The notes under the pieces are model-generated. The model saw only the letters and a list, made by a program, of their open reading frames with translations. It was not told the origin of the DNA and did no database searches. A stretch of DNA of 64,000 bases from Odobenus rosmarus divergens (lineage: Eukaryota; Chordata; Mammalia; Carnivora; Odobenidae), in contig NW_004450302.1 of assembly GCF_000321225.1 (NCBI RefSeq), positions 3,059,394 to 3,123,393 of the forward strand, written 5' to 3'. The position numbers and the translations under genes are program-made. Positions 21,060 to 32,890 of the stretch are shown here, piece by piece (position 1 is the first letter of the stretch; the number at the start of each line of letters is the position of its first letter).

Positions 21060-23925
21060 ATATACTGAATCATCCATAATCTCTCACTTGATCCTCCTTG
21101 CTCACTAAAGACATTTGAGGAGTGACTGGCCAAGATATGGGTGTCATTGGTCTCCAAGGATGAGTGTTTTTCCTTGTTATGAAGTTAACTTGCTTTTAAA
21201 GAGATGGAAAGAGTGGTCTTGACTTCCTTAGCACCAGGCTCTAACAAATTGGAATGATCAGCCTGCAGATTCTCCCTGCTCACCTCCAAGGATTTTCTCC
21301 CTGCCCCATCTCTTCTGGAATACTGAAAGTGTTTTCCAAACCACATGGGGAAAACACTCATCTGGAAGGCATGAGATATTAACTCCTCTTTTCACTCATT
21401 GTGGCAGAAACCAAGTTTCTACTATAAACACAAGCCCCAGAAAGGACCAGTCAGAAGGCAGATTATATCCCCCAAGTAGAGTCAGTAGCCTCTTTATTCT
21501 GGAGGCCTGCCAGCAGGGTTAACTGCAGAAAGGGGAGGGCATTGTGGTGACAGGGAGGGGTGACAGACTAGGGATAAAGCAAACAAGAAAGAAAAAAAAG
21601 AAAAAGTGAACGAGAAGCTGGATGAAAAAAATGAAGAGATAGAGAAATAGGAAGAAAACATAAGGAGAAAATAAAGAGATTCCCACACTTTGAGGACTAG
21701 AAACTTAATCAAACAGATTCGCTCCATTTCCTGAGTTGTAATTTCAGGATATTCCATATTCCACCCCCAAGGACACTGAGAAGCTTCAGGGAGTGGCTGT
21801 AAATTCCTAAAGAAAAGTGCATTTTGTGGAGATTCAAGCCATTATTATCTGCTGCTGTACTTTTTAGCATATGCACTATCAACACAATGACATGTCTTAT
21901 TGAGTAATATGTGATATTCTGCATCGTGAGGCTACTGATGCAGAATTCCCCTTTTCAGAGCTCAATATTCCAATCAAAGCCTGTTGCATCACATCATTGA
22001 GGTCATCCACTTAATGACAAGTTGTAAGATGCATATTGCAGAATATTCATGTTCATTTTATGCTCACAGTGCTTAAAATCTCCTCTAAACAGCCTCTGCT
22101 CCCAGCCTATTAAGTTGCCTGTGTTATCTACACTCCATTCAATGGTGTGGAAATAATTGTCTTGAGACTAAAGAAAAAAAATGGATGGTCACAAGCCGAG
22201 TCAGCACTTGTGTTCTTTTCTTACTCTGTTGAATCAGGTGTTATTTACCTCTTCCAACACCTGGGACTCCTGATAAGTCACTCCCCTGGTAGCTCTTTCC
22301 AGGACAGTGCTGTGGGGTCTTTAGAAGAAGCAGGGATCCTTCATAAACCGTATTGTTATCAGCACAATTCACACAGCTACCAGATGTGCAAAATCGAAAC
22401 CACCAAGGGCATTCAGGCAGAGGGGGCTTCCCCAGCTCTATCTGGCCGCTCTGCGATGTGCTCACGAACCAGAGAAGGTCTCAGAGGAGGAAGGGCTCCA
22501 CTCAACATGGGGGCTCATGTGCCTCTGAGGAGATGTTTGTATTCTGACAAAGTTGGGGGGGCTTTTTGGTTCTCTCACGTCTGCTCTCCCAGCACCTTCA
22601 GCCCAGAGCCCTCCTCCTTGCAAACCTGGCTCTACGAAAGAGACCTGCCTCTTAGAGACAGGTAGGCTGTTTTCTCCATCTCTTCCCCTTCCTCCTATCT
22701 CTGGGAGGAGGCACCAGGATTCAGGCTCGTGAAGGAGAGCAAATGCCCCTGGCAGCTGATAGTTCGGCACCAGGGCCTGTGACTTTGCCTTTAAATATCA
22801 ACCACACACACAGAAAACACACTGGCAGCCCAAGAGGTTTCCATGGTGACAGAATGCAGGCCATGACCTCTGTAAATGTAATCAGAGCACTGGGATTGGT
22901 ATGTGAGACAGGTTTAATTTCTCCTCCAGTGGAAGCTCTGTGGTCTGGGCTGTACATAGGCTTCATACACTGACAGACAACCTGTTATCTCTGCCAGGGC
23001 AGCTCTGCATATGGCAACCCCCTCTGCCCCAGAGCTGCTGCCTCCTCCGTCTGAGCAGGCTGCGCGATGTAAAAGGTCACTGGGGACCGGAACGGCAGTC
23101 ATATCAATACCTGGCATCCCTGCCCAGCATCCTCAGGACGTGTGACTGTCCCTTAAATGAGGAGCAGCTGCAGCATGGCCCAACGACAGCCAAGGACTCA
23201 GAATGTTGGCAGAAGTTTTCATCTCTGCTCTGCTCCCAACACTGTGATCTTGAGCAAGTCATTTGACCTCCAACATTCAACATCTTCCCACCAGGAAAAA
23301 ATGCCTGGAGAAGAGAGGACTGCGGGCTTCCAAAGTCCCCCAGGAGAAGATGGGACCCAATTGTGCTTGTTGGGAGGGGGGGAAATTCTGCAACTCCCAG
23401 TGGAATTCTGCCCCCGGAAGTGAGTTTTCCATCTCGCCAGTGCTAGTCAATAGGGTGTCTGGCCCTAATTCCATGGTTGTCACCAGAAAGTGTGGGGATG
23501 GCCATTGGAGGGCCTCAGCAGGACTTCCTCACCTCTATGCTGGTTTGGAAACAAAATCAGGATGCAATTTTTTCTGAGCTGGCCTAGAGTAGGAGCCCAG
23601 AGTTTTGACAGGAAACAGGCTCAGAGAAAATGTAGCAATGTCCAGCCTCTTTCCTTGAATTCCACTCAGCCTCAGCAAAGAGCTCCTCTGGCCATTTCGA
23701 TGCTGGCATCCTCTGATTCCATTTGCCAATCCACATGAGACGCTAGCAGATTTCAGTTATCAGTCACTCTGCTTCTCAGATTTCTTTCACAGTTCCAGGA
23801 TAGTGCTCTGGAAAAAAACCAACAAGGTTTGGGCTAAGAAGAGATTCATAACGCTGTATGACACATTTTTTCTTCCCAAAGGGAATAGACCATTAAGATT
23901 TTTCCTTTCAGGGGCTCAACAAAGA
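21060..23925. other. Single-copy intergenic block
   Basis: No gene is recognised. An A/G-rich strand bias occurs at about 21,570-21,680. Around 22.70-22.97 kb the sequence is repeat-free, with an X-box-like GTTTCCATGGTGAC (22,837-22,850) and AGGTCA cores on the minus strand. Overlapping ORFs of 172 codons or less (about 22.15-23.7 kb) look fortuitous, because several frames are open at once and none resembles a family. Confidence 0.45.
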
Positions 23926-23929
23926 ACCT

Positions 23930-24095
23930 CAGAATATCAGAGCTGGAAGGGACTTTAGAAACCCCATAACTCACAGGGGAAAACCTGAGACCCAGAGTGG
24001 AGAAGTGTTATGCCCAAGTTATGGCAAATTAATGGCAGAACCACAGGGGTGTCAGGGCCCCACTCTGCTCAGCTAAGTACTAATTTGCCTCTTGG
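23930..24095 (-). mobile_element. MIR-family SINE relic, antisense
   Basis: The order TCAGAGCTGGAAGGGACTTT, then GAGACCCAGAGTGGAGAAGT, matches the MIR3-like pattern in reverse. Confidence 0.65.
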
Positions 24096-25056
24096 ATGCT
24101 TTTGAACCTCAAACTGAAGCAGAGAGGAAGTGGGGGAGGATTCAAAAGTGGTTGTTGCACATTAGAATCAGGAAATGGTGATTTGGCTGAATCTACAGAT
24201 AATATCACTACCACTTCCTGTGTTAGCTGATGCCAGTGGAGGGAAGATGGGGGAAGATTCCGGAGAAGAAAATAGTTAAGTGACAGGATTGTGGGCTTCT
24301 ACACTAGTCCCCAACCAATCCATGCTGTTTCAGGCCACTGAGGGGAACATGAATCTGATTTTTCAGGGGGATTATTGGTTAGTGTCCAACACAGAATCAT
24401 GAAACCAAAGAATAATGGAGTTTATAAGAACTCCAAGAGATTATCTGGTTTGGCATTATGTCTTCTGGTAACTAAACTATCTAGGACAGGTAATTTGATT
24501 GTCTTTCCTTTTTATTAAAGGACCCAGTTCCTTAGCTGTAAATGAGGGAATAAGGCTCCTTCCAGCTCTACATCCAGAATTCCATGATCCTAAAAGTGGA
24601 GACGTCCCAGCCTTTTCCTGTTACAGTGTTTGATTACATCAGTGGTAATGCACATAATGGAAGTAGCTTATTTCCCTTGCCCCAACTTTAGCATCATCTG
24701 TGTGGCAAACACCAAAAGTATGTTCAACTCCCTCGATTACCACCGACTTCAGGCCAGAATTGGCACATGCAGCAAAACTTCTAGTGTTTTAAGAAGGAGG
24801 AGGAGGAAACCTGTTGTGCTTTACTCATGTCGGTCCAAATTGTTAATACCCCAGCTGATGGGCCAGTTTGAGGGAGGGCAATAGTGTTGTTTGGAGTCAA
24901 GGTTTAGTCCTCAGTGGACCCATCAGCTTCACAAGAGGAGGAAAATAGAAACAAAATACTACCAAACATTTCTATTTCCTGGAACTTCTGTCAACCTCAA
25001 CTGCAAAATGGCTTATGTATTCCTTTAGTCACGAAGAGAACCAGGAATACCAGTAT
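24096..25056. other. Single-copy intergenic sequence
   Basis: No gene, RNA or definite repeat is recognised in this stretch. Confidence 0.45.
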
Positions 25057-25158
25057 TCCTCCCTCCCTCCCTCCCTCCCTCCCTTCCTTCCTTCCTTCCT
25101 TCCTCCCTCCCTCCCTCCCTTCCTTCCTTCCTCCCTCCCTCCCTCCCTCCCTTCCTTT
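25057..25158. repeat. CCCT/CCTT pyrimidine microsatellite
   Basis: About 100 bp of pure C/T sequence with alternating blocks of CCCT and CCTT units, giving a pattern that reads alike from both ends. Pure, mirror-like pyrimidine tracts can adopt triplex DNA. All ORFs across it are artefacts. Confidence 0.95.
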
Positions 25159-25178
25159 ATTAAGCTCTTACTATGTTC

Positions 25179-25386
25179 TGGGGCACCTGGGTGGCCCAGA
25201 TGGTTAAGCATCTGCCTTCAGCTCAGGTCATGATCCCAGGGCCCTGGGATCGAGCCCCACATCAGGCTCCCGGCTCAGCAGGGAGCCTGCTTCTCCCTCT
25301 CCCTATGCCTCTCCCCCTCCTCATGCTCTCTCTCTCTCTCTCTATCTCTGTGTCTCAAATGAGTAAATAAAATCTTTAAAAAAAAA
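25179..25386 (+). mobile_element. CAN-SINE, sense
   Basis: It is a full-length sense SINE with a perfect 18-bp duplication TAAGCTCTTACTATGTTC (25,161-25,178 and 25,387-25,404). The target looks like an old reversed L2/MIR end that continues to about 25,510. Confidence 0.95.
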
Positions 25387-25509
25387 TAAGCTCTTACTAT
25401 GTTCAAAACACTAGGACACAAACATGGAGACAGTATGACTGCCCTTAAGAAACACATCACCTGGTAGTTGTCAAATATTCCCATTCTCATGACTGGACCC
25501 AAACACATG

Positions 25510-26394
25510 ACCTACAAATGCTATATTAATAATATCGCCTTTGTGTTAAACGACAATGCCGTGCTCTTCGGAGACCAAAATCCTTGCCTTTTAATGCCTC
25601 GGTATTAACATCCAAAGATGTTTGGTGCCAAAACAGAGGTTCCCAAAATAAATGCTCAATTAATGTTTCAGGTAGACCACAAGATGCAGGCTAAGATCCA
25701 TCCTATACAAGGCCAGGATGGGCAGTTGACCTCATGATGTGGTTTGAGGAATGTCGAAAGGCCATCTGCCCCACAGCTATCTCCCCCACTCTGATGTGCC
25801 ACATGCTTGAAATTCTTACCATGAGGGCCTTAGCTGTGAGTAAGGTATTGCCTCCAGAAAGTCTGCGTGAAAAGGGCCATACTCCATCAATTTCATTTCA
25901 GTAGACATGAACTGAAAACCTGGTATGTGCCAGGAACAGTGTCAGGTAGTGAGAATTCATAAATAAGACATGAGTTACCCAGCAGGGCCAACATGTTGCT
26001 ACATTCATACTCTTTATCCCATTAGTACACACTGATTTATCAGATTAGTAGCTGTCCTGAGGGGCTGATATTGGATACAGGCAGGTAAATTTTGATAGGA
26101 CATGAAAGCAGGAAATGTCTGGAACACTGAGGATTACAGAAGAGAATTCCGGCATGCACAAATATTAAAAATTAATTAAATACTAATTTTAAAAATCACC
26201 TGAGGGACTGGGTACCAAGGAAGGATGGAGAACAAAAGGGATCTGAAGGCAAGCAATGTTTATTTCAGAAGTTCCTCCCTAGGAGCTCTGATCATTGCCC
26301 TCTGGAATCTTCCATCTTTGGTCAACCTTACTAAATTCCTGGCTCAGATACAGGCTTCCTCCATGGCTTCTCTTTGTGCTAATAAAAATTTTTT
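25510..26394. other. Intergenic sequence, possible L2 remnant
   Basis: GGTATGTGCCAGGAACAGTG near 25.93 kb looks like a reversed L2/MIR tail. The rest is single-copy with nothing recognised. Confidence 0.4.
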
Positions 26395-26588
26395 AGGGGC
26401 GCCTGAGTGGTGCAGTCGGTTAAGCGTCTGACTCTTGGTTTCGGCTCAGGTCATGATTTCAGGGTCGTGAGATCGAGCCCCACATACAGCCCCGTGTTGG
26501 GCACTGTGCTCAGCGCAGAGTCTGCTTAAGATTCTCTCTCCTTCTGCCCTCCACCCCAACCACCTCTCTCTCTCTCAAATAAATGAAT
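26395..26588 (+). mobile_element. CAN-SINE, sense (older subtype)
   Basis: It has the head GGCGCCTGAGTGGTGCAGTC and a body of the older GCGCAGAGTCTGCTTAAG type instead of the common CAGCAGGGAGCCTGCTTCTC type. The tail is AAATAAATGAATAAG. Confidence 0.9.
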
Positions 26589-26589
26589 A

Positions 26590-27684
26590 AGAAGTTTTTT
26601 AGTGTGGTCTTCCAGGTATTACCAGGTGAGATCACTTAAACAATTTGTCCCTAAGTCCACCAGATCCATAGCCCTTATCTCTCAAATGCAATTATCTCAG
26701 TCCTTTTTTCTCCTTTCTAGGTCTTTCTGATATTTCCAGGGTCATTTCACAGCTTTGCATCACTTCTGCCTTTGCCAACACATTGCTTTCTGTTTGTTCT
26801 CTTGGCTCATTTTGAAGTCCTACTTTTGCTATGCTTCCCATGAAACGTGTCCCAGTACTTACCCTTCACCTGACAGAGACCCCAGTACCTCTAAGGGCTA
26901 GGTCAGGAGGGCCCAAGAATAACCACATTCTGCCTTCCACTCAAATTTTGTCACTGTTTCTGGCCCATCTGCAGACTCTATCCTTTCTTTTGTGATTATA
27001 TTTCTCTCAACGGTTTCATTGTCTTTCTAACAACCTGGCTTCTTTAAGGGTCCCTTGTATTACTCAAGACTCTTGATTGTATGAGACAGAAACCCAAGTC
27101 AAATAGCCTTAGGCAAAAAGGGAAATTAATTATCACTGAGAATCCAAGGAAGGGTTGAATCATTGAACGCAGAAGGGCAGGACTATAACTAACTGGGTCT
27201 TAAATGCAACCGGTCTTTGGAATCCCTGATTCCATTGTTTCTTCGGCTGGAGGGCAGGCTGTCATTGGCCCAACCTGGTCAGTTGCATGGCCACAGAGGC
27301 AGCGTCACATAAGAACATAGCAGCTCCTGCAGAATCCAAATGGGTGGAAATGGGGGAGAGAAGAGATCCTTAAGACAACACAGATCATTGTTTCTAGAAG
27401 TGGGTAGAGTTGTTGAACAGAAAGAGCAATCTATCTATCATAGCCCCTATTCTTCAGATCTACCTGTATACTCCTCAGTCACTATAGAGAAGGTTCAAAT
27501 TCTCACAGAACATCTGGGCCCTTGAAAATCAGGGATGTGGTCAGATAGGGGGTTTAGATCCTTACTCCGCTCACTGGAGCCATAGTTCCAGCCTGACTGG
27601 GGCTCTGCTCTACTAGGTGTTATACTTTTGGTTGTGAAATGTGCAGGGTGGACCCAGATTCCACAGAGATAACAACTCATCTTT
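26590..27684. other. Intergenic sequence, possible old DNA-transposon relic
   Basis: Around 27.05-27.35 kb, the phrases CCTTAGGCAAAAAGGGAAAT and GGCTGTCATTGGCCCAACCT resemble a mammalian MER-type element, but I cannot name it. Otherwise nothing is recognised. Confidence 0.35.
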
Positions 27685-28680
27685 TCTTGGCCAACTCTCT
27701 CTCCTTCCAGCTTCCCTAAGTCAGTAAATCATACCGTGGATAATCCAATTGCCCAATCTAGGAAACTGGGAGTCACTCATTCCTCATTCTCTCTTTGCCA
27801 ATTCTACCTGCTAAATATCTTTCAAACTATCCACTTCTCTCCAGCCCTGCTGCCACCATCCTGGTCCAGGCCACCATCACCTCTCACCTGGCAGCCCTCT
27901 AGTCTTATACTCATCCATCTATTTTCCACCTTATACCCAGTGATCTCTTAAAAAAAAAAGAAAAAGAAAAGAAAAAAATCTGCTCATGTCCTCCGTAATT
28001 AAAACGTTAGTGGCTTCCCAATATTATACTTCCAAATATGGCTAATAAGCACCCCCCCACCACCATGCTTGATGTCCTGCTTATCTCCCCTGACCCACCT
28101 CCCACATGGTCCCCTTGTTCTCTGTCATCTTCAGTAGCCAACTTCTCTCAGTTTCTCAGTGAACCACACCTTCCCACTGTCATTTTTTTCCCACACATGC
28201 TGTTCCCTTTGTTCCCTGTGTCCCCCTCTCTGCAACACCCTTCCCCCTACCTTTCATTCCGCTAACCCCTACTCCTGCTTCAAGTCTCAAACATCATTTC
28301 CTCTGGTAATCATCCTTGGCTCCCCAGGTTGTTTTGTTTCCCTCCCTCACATTCCTGTAGCACTTAAGACCTGCCATTCAAAACTCACCTTCCGGGGCAC
28401 CTGGGCGGCTCAGTCAGTTAAGCGTCTGCCTTCGGTTCAGGTCATGATCTCAGGGTCCTGGGATCGAGCCCTGCATCAGGTTCCCTGCTCAGTGGGGAAT
28501 CTGCTCCTCCCCACCCCCACCCTGCTTGTGTGCTCGCATTCTCTCTCTCTCTCTCAAATAAATAAAATCTTAAAAAAAACAAAAACAAAACCTCACCTTT
28601 CATCTGTAATTACTTGTCTATCACCTGTCTTCCCCTCCCAACTGTGAGCTCCCCGAGGGTCCAGACTTTTCCCATCTTTA
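27685..28680 (+). mobile_element. L2 LINE, sense, with SINE insertion
   Basis: Typical L2 phrases occur in order: AACTGGGAGTCACTCATTCC, CCACCATCCTGGTCCAGGCC, then TGTGAGCTCCCCGAGGGTCC near the 3' end. A CAN-SINE interrupts at 28,394-28,580. No open frame survives. Confidence 0.75.
28394..28580 (+). mobile_element. CAN-SINE, sense
   Basis: Head GGGGCACCTGGGCGGCTCAG to an AAATAAATAAAATCTT tail. An approximate duplication AAAACTCACCTTC flanks it (28,380-28,392 and about 28,588-28,601, imperfect). Confidence 0.93.
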
Positions 28681-28689
28681 ATTACGAAC

Positions 28690-28935
28690 TTACAGAAAAC
28701 TTACCAGAGTACCTACAACTCATATACCATTTACCTAGATTCATCAATGGTTAGCTTTTGTCACATTGGCTTTATTATTTCCTATTTATGTGAATTTACA
28801 TATTTGTTTCCAAACCGTTTGAGAATAAGTTGTAGACCTCATGGTCCTGTTCACCTAAATACTTCAATCGTATTTCCTTAAATAACACCCAGTACAGTTA
28901 TCAAAATGAGGAAATTTAACAAAGATAAATGAGTT
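28690..28935. mobile_element. Old LINE relic
   Basis: The phrases GTACAGTTATCAAAATGAGG and GTTTGAGAATAAGTTGTAGA resemble an old L1-type element. Orientation and family are uncertain. Confidence 0.4.
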
Positions 28936-28999
28936 CTAATTCATTTTTTTTTTTTTTTGGTCTTTTTCTTTCTTTCTTTCTAGAAACGTAGAAGTACCA

Positions 29000-29800
29000 G
29001 GGAAGGGTGGCAGTCCAGAATTAAGTGCAGGCATTTCTCCTTCCTCCCTTGTCTCTGCCCTTGTTCAGGGGTTTCTTCAAAAACTGCAGCTCTTCTCAAA
29101 GAAGAACTCCCTTGCTTGTTGTGTCTGTTGTTCCTCTGTGCCCCCCACTTGCTCCAGTAACTTCTCTGCACCCCCCCATCTCGCCTCCCCCACAGTCCCC
29201 TGTCAGGAGGCTGGAAGCCCCCCTGAGCAGGACGCCTTTGTTCCACAAGGCTCCGGAAACAGGAGGGGGCCGGTCTACCGGAAGTGGAAGTTGGAAGGCA
29301 AGGTGAGGCACGGGAAGTGGGAAAGGTGCCTCCTGGGACCCTTAATCGTGCGTGGGCATCTCAGAGTCTCAGAGAAGGGAAGAGGACGAGCTGTGGGGGT
29401 AGAGTAAGATTTGCACACCTTGGGTCCTGGGACCATCCTGCTCGGCTGAGTGGAATACCAAACGAGGGTGTCTCCCCGCCGCACTTCACCTCAGCCAGGC
29501 AATCGACAGGAGAAGCAGCGAGCGAGACCGACAGACTGTCACTGGCAAAATGAACTGTCACCTCCCATTTTTCAGAGGCACGGAGGGATGAATTGCAGCC
29601 TTGAACCGTGCGGCCCGCTGCTGATTGAGTTCCGCTGTCTTAGAACCCCTTCGAACAAGGCGAGTTCATTTCAGACTGACGTCCCACCGCTTATCAATTT
29701 AGGAGCCGGTAAAATTAACCGCTTCGGAGCTGATTTGCTCCCTCCCCCAGCTTGGAATCCACATCCAGAAAGGTCACCAAATAAATCTCTCCGGGTCCTG
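29000..29800. promoter_or_regulatory. GC-richer repeat-free block, candidate enhancer
   Basis: This stretch is GC-richer than its surroundings and lacks recognisable transposons. It has a strong ETS site ACCGGAAGTGG (29,277-29,287), TGATTGAG (29,622-29,629), a CRE-like TGACGTC (29,677-29,683) and an AGGTCA half-site near 29,772. ORFs of about 90-120 codons overlap in several frames and look like composition effects. Confidence 0.4.
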
Positions 29801-30040
29801 CTAGCATAATACGCAGCCTGGAGCCGGGGGTCTCAGAAGAGGAGAATAAGCCAAATGTAACCCAGGCCCAAAAAGTTGCTAGCCACCACCCCCCCGCCCC
29901 CGCCCCATCGCAACCACTGGCCCATGGCAGTGGTGTGGGCAGCCAGGCCTTTGCTAGCTCTACTGCTGTCCACATCAGCCTCTGCTCCCAAGAGGGACCA
30001 TGGTTGGGTAGGGTTGATGATCAAGAATGGAGGTGCTACA

Positions 30041-30514
30041 TGTATCATATGACCTCACTGATACGAGGAATTCTTAATCTCAGGAAACAAACTGAGGGTT
30101 GCTGGAGTGGTGGGGGGGGGGAGGGATTGGGGAACTGGGTTGATAGACATTGGGGAGGGTATGTACTATGGCGAGTGCTGTGAATTGTGCAAGACTGTTG
30201 AATCACAGATCTGTACCTCTGAAACAAATAATGCAATATATGTTAAGGAAAAAAAAAGATAGCAGGAGGGGAAGAATGAAGGGGAGTAAGTCAGAGGGGA
30301 AGACCAACCATGAGAGAGGATGGACTCTGAAAAACAAACTGAGGGTTCTAGAGGGGCGGGGGGTGGGGGGATGGGTTAGCCTGGTGATGGGTATTAAAGA
30401 GGGCACATTCTGCATGGAACACTGGGTGTTATGCACAAACAATGAATCATGGAACACTACATCCAAAACTAATGATGTAATGTATGGTGATTAACATAAC
30501 AATAATAAAAAAAA
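30041..30514 (+). mobile_element. Truncated young L1 3' end (long-tail form)
   Basis: This 474-bp L1 3' end is flanked by a perfect 18-bp duplication AAGAATGGAGGTGCTACA (30,023-30,040 and 30,515-30,532). It contains the older 3' end (ends CTGAAACAAATAATGCAATA), an internal A-rich tract and then a second 3' segment ending AACATAACAATAATAAAA. Confidence 0.96.
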
Positions 30515-30584
30515 AAGAATGGAGGTGCTACAGAAGTGTCCCTAATCTTGCAGCAGAAACCTCTGTGCACTGTTTAGCTTCATA

Positions 30585-30955
30585 TCCGCTATGGACTGAA
30601 CGCTTGAATCTCCCCAAATGTATATGTTGAAACTCTAATCCCCGAGGGGATGGTATTTGGAGATGGGGCATTTGGGAGATAATTAGGGTTAGATTAGGTC
30701 CTGAGGGCAAGGCCCTCATGATGGGATTAGTGCCCTTATAATTAGAGTAAGAGACACAGGATCTTTCTCCATCGGGAGAGGCCACAGCGAGGAGAAGACA
30801 GCCTAATGTAAACCAGAAAGAGGGCTCTCACCGGGAACCCAACCACACTGACACCGTGATCTCAGACTTCCAGCCTGCAAGAGCTGTGACAAATATTTGT
30901 TCTTTAAGCTACCCAATCTATGGTATTCTGTTATAGCAGCCTAAACTAGGACAAC
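30585..30955 (+). mobile_element. MLT1-type solo LTR relic (ERVL-MaLR)
   Basis: It matches the MLT1 order: TATGTTGAAACTCTAATCCC, then GGTATTTGGAGATGGGGC, GATGGGATTAGTGCCCTTAT, and ACTTCCAGCCTGCAAGAGCT near the 3' end. It is a diverged, non-coding solo LTR with no internal retroviral genes. Confidence 0.85.
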
Positions 30956-31450
30956 AACCTCAGGGCCTTATACATGGTAGATGCCCGAGAAATATCTAGT
31001 AAACCAAGTAAGGCTTGGTATTTGCTTTAGCAGCAATTATTAGGTGGAAAAGTTTATACAAGATAGCATGAACGTGGGCTTGGTGGGGGAAGGGATAAAG
31101 GGATGTTTGTACAGGGATATCTCTACTGTCACAGCCATTGATTGGGCCCCAGTCCATGCTAGAAACCCACTGGCAAGTCAAAATACAGCTTGGAGCAGAG
31201 CAGAACAGAGTCCTCTGTGTCCTGAAGAAAAAGTGCCTTATGCCTCCCCACATGCACATACACCCCGCTTCGGTTCACAAAGTCCTATCCAATAAGTCTA
31301 ATTAGCAAATCTTAGGGCTTCTCTACTCTGCATCTAGGCACAAATGGTTTATTCAATACTCTTTGAACCTCTCCTTACAATAGAGTAATGTAACGGTGTT
31401 TGTTTGTGGAGATACAACTAAACCATCCTCAGGATGATTTTAAGGTTTTA
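30956..31450. other. Single-copy intergenic sequence
   Basis: No gene or definite repeat recognised apart from a possible MIR-like end near 30.97 kb. Confidence 0.4.
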
Positions 31451-31461
31451 AAGTGATTTTA

Positions 31462-31692
31462 GGGGGCGCCTGGGTGGCTCAGTTGGTTAAGCCTCCAGCT
31501 CTTGATTTTGGCTCAGGTCATGATCTCAGGGTCATGAGATTGAGCCCTGCATCCGGCTCTGCGCTGAGCGTGGAGCCTGCTTAAGATTCTCTCTCCTTCT
31601 CCCTCTGCCCCTCCTCCTGCCCCCACTTTCGTGCGCATGTGCACACGCTCTCTCTCTCTCAAATAAATAAATGAACAAATAAATAAATAATC
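31462..31692 (+). mobile_element. CAN-SINE, sense (older subtype)
   Basis: Full length with the body subtype GCTGAGCGTGGAGCCTGCTT and a long AAATAAATAAATGAAC tail. A 10-bp duplication AGTGATTTTA flanks it (31,452-31,461 and 31,693-31,702). Confidence 0.92.
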
Positions 31693-31849
31693 AGTGATTT
31701 TAAGGTGAAGGCCAGATGATGTCTATGCCCCAACTAATATCCACCCACAGATCAAATTAATGGTCTCCGCTGCCCCAAGAGAATGTGCTCACATTCCTGC
31801 CCTCATCCTAATGGTTCTTTCTCGGTGTTTACACTGGGGACTTTTGGTC

Positions 31850-32055
31850 TACACCTGGAGTGAGAAGACCCAGTTTTCAAATCTGGCTCTACCTTCCCTA
31901 GCTATAAAATTTGAGCAAATGACTTAACTTACCTAAACCTCATTTTCCCCTCCATCTGCAAAGCCGCACAGTTGTTAAAATGGGCAAAGCACTTCGTGTA
32001 CATGAGAGCCTCAGTAAATTACAAAGTTATGTACAGACGCTGGGGCTTATTCATT
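31850..32055 (+). mobile_element. MIR, sense
   Basis: The MIR order TTCAAATCTGGCTCTACCTT, then GAGCAAATGACTTAACTTAC and CATTTTCCCCTCCATCTGCA is clear. Confidence 0.85.
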
Positions 32056-32064
32056 TTAGTCTCA

Positions 32065-32560
32065 GCAACAAAAGAAAAATAATGAGGATAAAGCCATACA
32101 GTATCTCAACCTTTGAACCAGCAATTCCACTTCCAGGAATTTGTCCCACAAAAATGCTCTGCTGTGCAGAAGGATGTATGTATGAGGGATTTCACTGCAG
32201 CGTGTTGAAAAATCAGAGATAAACTGAATGTTGTCAATAGAAGATTGGGTAAATAAATTATGATGCATGTATGGAAGGCACCACTGTGCAGTAGTAAAAA
32301 TAATAGGATAAAGTAAATAAAAAACTCTCACAGTTGTTAGAGTCATGCATCAATGTCAGCTTATATAAATTAACAGGTGTGGTTATCACATCATTAGATA
32401 ATTGAGTGGAATGATCAGAGAAAAATAGGTCCAGCTAAACCTTACACAAATAAGCTAAGCTTTAAACAAAATGGGATCATCCTACATATAACAGTTGTAT
32501 TTTCATTTACTATCTCATTGATATCTTCATGTCAGTCCTTTTTTTTTTACTATTAGAATT
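32065..32560 (+). mobile_element. Old L1 (L1M-type) fragment, sense
   Basis: The phrases ACCAGCAATTCCACTTCCAG, GGAATTTGTCCCACAAAAAT and GGTAAATAAATTATGATGCA are the conserved L1 ORF2 3' end, diverged. The right boundary is approximate. Confidence 0.65.
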
Positions 32561-32699
32561 TTAAAATTTTCATACTAAAACATAGGCCACATGTTATAAA
32601 GACAGTTCTCTGGGTTAACTATTGAGAAAAGAAAGATTTGTAGGCAGCTTACCTGTGTTTTCAGGAATACAGATCTATAATATTCCAGTGTAAGAGCAG

Positions 32700-32890
32700 C
32701 CTCTGGTTATAAGTGGAAACAGCCCTAACCCAAGAATCAGACGCCCAGAACTCCTGTCCCAGCTCCGATATTTACTTACGACATGACATCAACCAAATCC
32801 CTTATCTGGGCCCCCGTTTCCACATCCAGAAAAGGAGTGTTCGAGTACATGTTCTCTAAGGTCCATTCAAGCTGAAAATTTGGTGGCTCT
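32700..32890 (+). mobile_element. MIR, sense
   Basis: It shows MIR-type sequence AATCAGACGCCCAGAACTCC, then CAACCAAATCCCTTATCTGG and CCGTTTCCACATCCAGAAAA. Confidence 0.7.

Noticed and set aside
22147..22665. 172-codon plus-strand ORF
   Set aside because: Several frames are open at once, and the product shows no known domain; no splice or promoter context.
30585..30955. Possible provirus
   Set aside because: Only an old MLT1-type LTR is present; no gag, pol or env similarity and no second LTR nearby.
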